Part shown: positions 16,922 to 16,970 of the stretch, piece after piece
Layout: the number at the start of each line of letters is the position of its first letter
Numbering within the stretch: the first letter of the stretch is position 1
Source: JBAXGW01 sp037139195
GTDB taxonomy: Bacteria > Bacteroidota > Bacteroidia > Bacteroidales > JAHJDW01
DNA length: 16,970 nucleotides
Assembly (NCBI GenBank): GCA_037139195.1
Contig: JBAXGW010000080.1
Span: forward strand, 1-16,970
Direction of reading: 5' to 3'
The notes under the pieces: generated by a model
Database searches by the model: none
The model's input: only the letters and a program-made list of their open reading frames with translations
What the model was told of the DNA's origin: nothing
Made by a program: the position numbers and the translations under genes

Positions 16922-16970
16922 CTGGGTATCCCCTTTACTCATCTAATATTATTTCGATTTTACTATCATT

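Noticed and set aside
1..16970. Reassignment of TAA to a sense codon, to explain the internal stops
   Set aside because: TAA ends the intact sufS, hemW, ABC-F and both permease genes at the expected protein length, and TAG ends sufE and the protease. The code therefore looks standard.
16902..16970. Definite frameshift in the Prc-like gene
   Set aside because: Both the original frame after the TAA and one other forward frame are open for the remaining 49 bases, which is too short to recognise homology. I report only the truncation.

Overview
This AT-rich window most likely comes from a member of the Bacteroidota. Three reading frames end in, or continue into, a type A type IX secretion (T9SS) C-terminal sorting domain. 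These carry long Ig/PKD-like repeat tails. Starts lack obvious Shine-Dalgarno sequences, several upstream regions carry the Bacteroidota TAnnTTTG -7 box, and the housekeeping genes have a Bacteroidota flavour. I cannot place it below phylum level.

Left part (1-11234): a region of secreted proteins with one housekeeping gene inside it. The 3' part of a surface protein (Ig-like modules, SdrD-B-like domain, DUF7619-like domain, T9SS signal) has no visible signal peptide and lies just after an in-frame TAA. It converges on a reverse-strand YbiT-like ABC-F ATPase, and the two share a strong bidirectional terminator. A 444-base intergenic region with a 98-base inverted-repeat element follows. Next comes a 1477-residue secreted lysyl-endopeptidase-like serine protease with six tandem 72-residue modules. 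After it lies a paralogue in which a DUF2271 domain replaces the protease; its single long frame is broken by one in-frame TAA at 9471-9473. Protease and paralogue share module order and a 3' end of identical length (519 bases).

Right part (11415-16289, reverse strand): hemW (radical SAM haem chaperone), then sufS and sufE (cysteine desulfurase and its sulfur acceptor), an AI-2E-family transporter-like permease and a TauE/SafE-family permease. The last four are closely spaced and read as one likely operon. The theme is Fe-S/sulfur handling with two membrane proteins of unproven role. sufB, sufC and sufD are not in the window.

Right edge (16439-16921): a forward gene, divergent from hemW, encodes only a signal peptide and the N-terminal domain of a Prc/tail-specific protease before a TAA. 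Three of the four secreted-protein loci are therefore truncated or interrupted, whereas all five genes of the reverse-strand sulfur/hemW block and the ABC-F gene look intact. The most checkable unusual points are the single-codon interruption of the DUF2271 gene, the modular paralogy of the two T9SS proteins, the inverted-repeat element at 4031-4128 and the short Prc-like gene.
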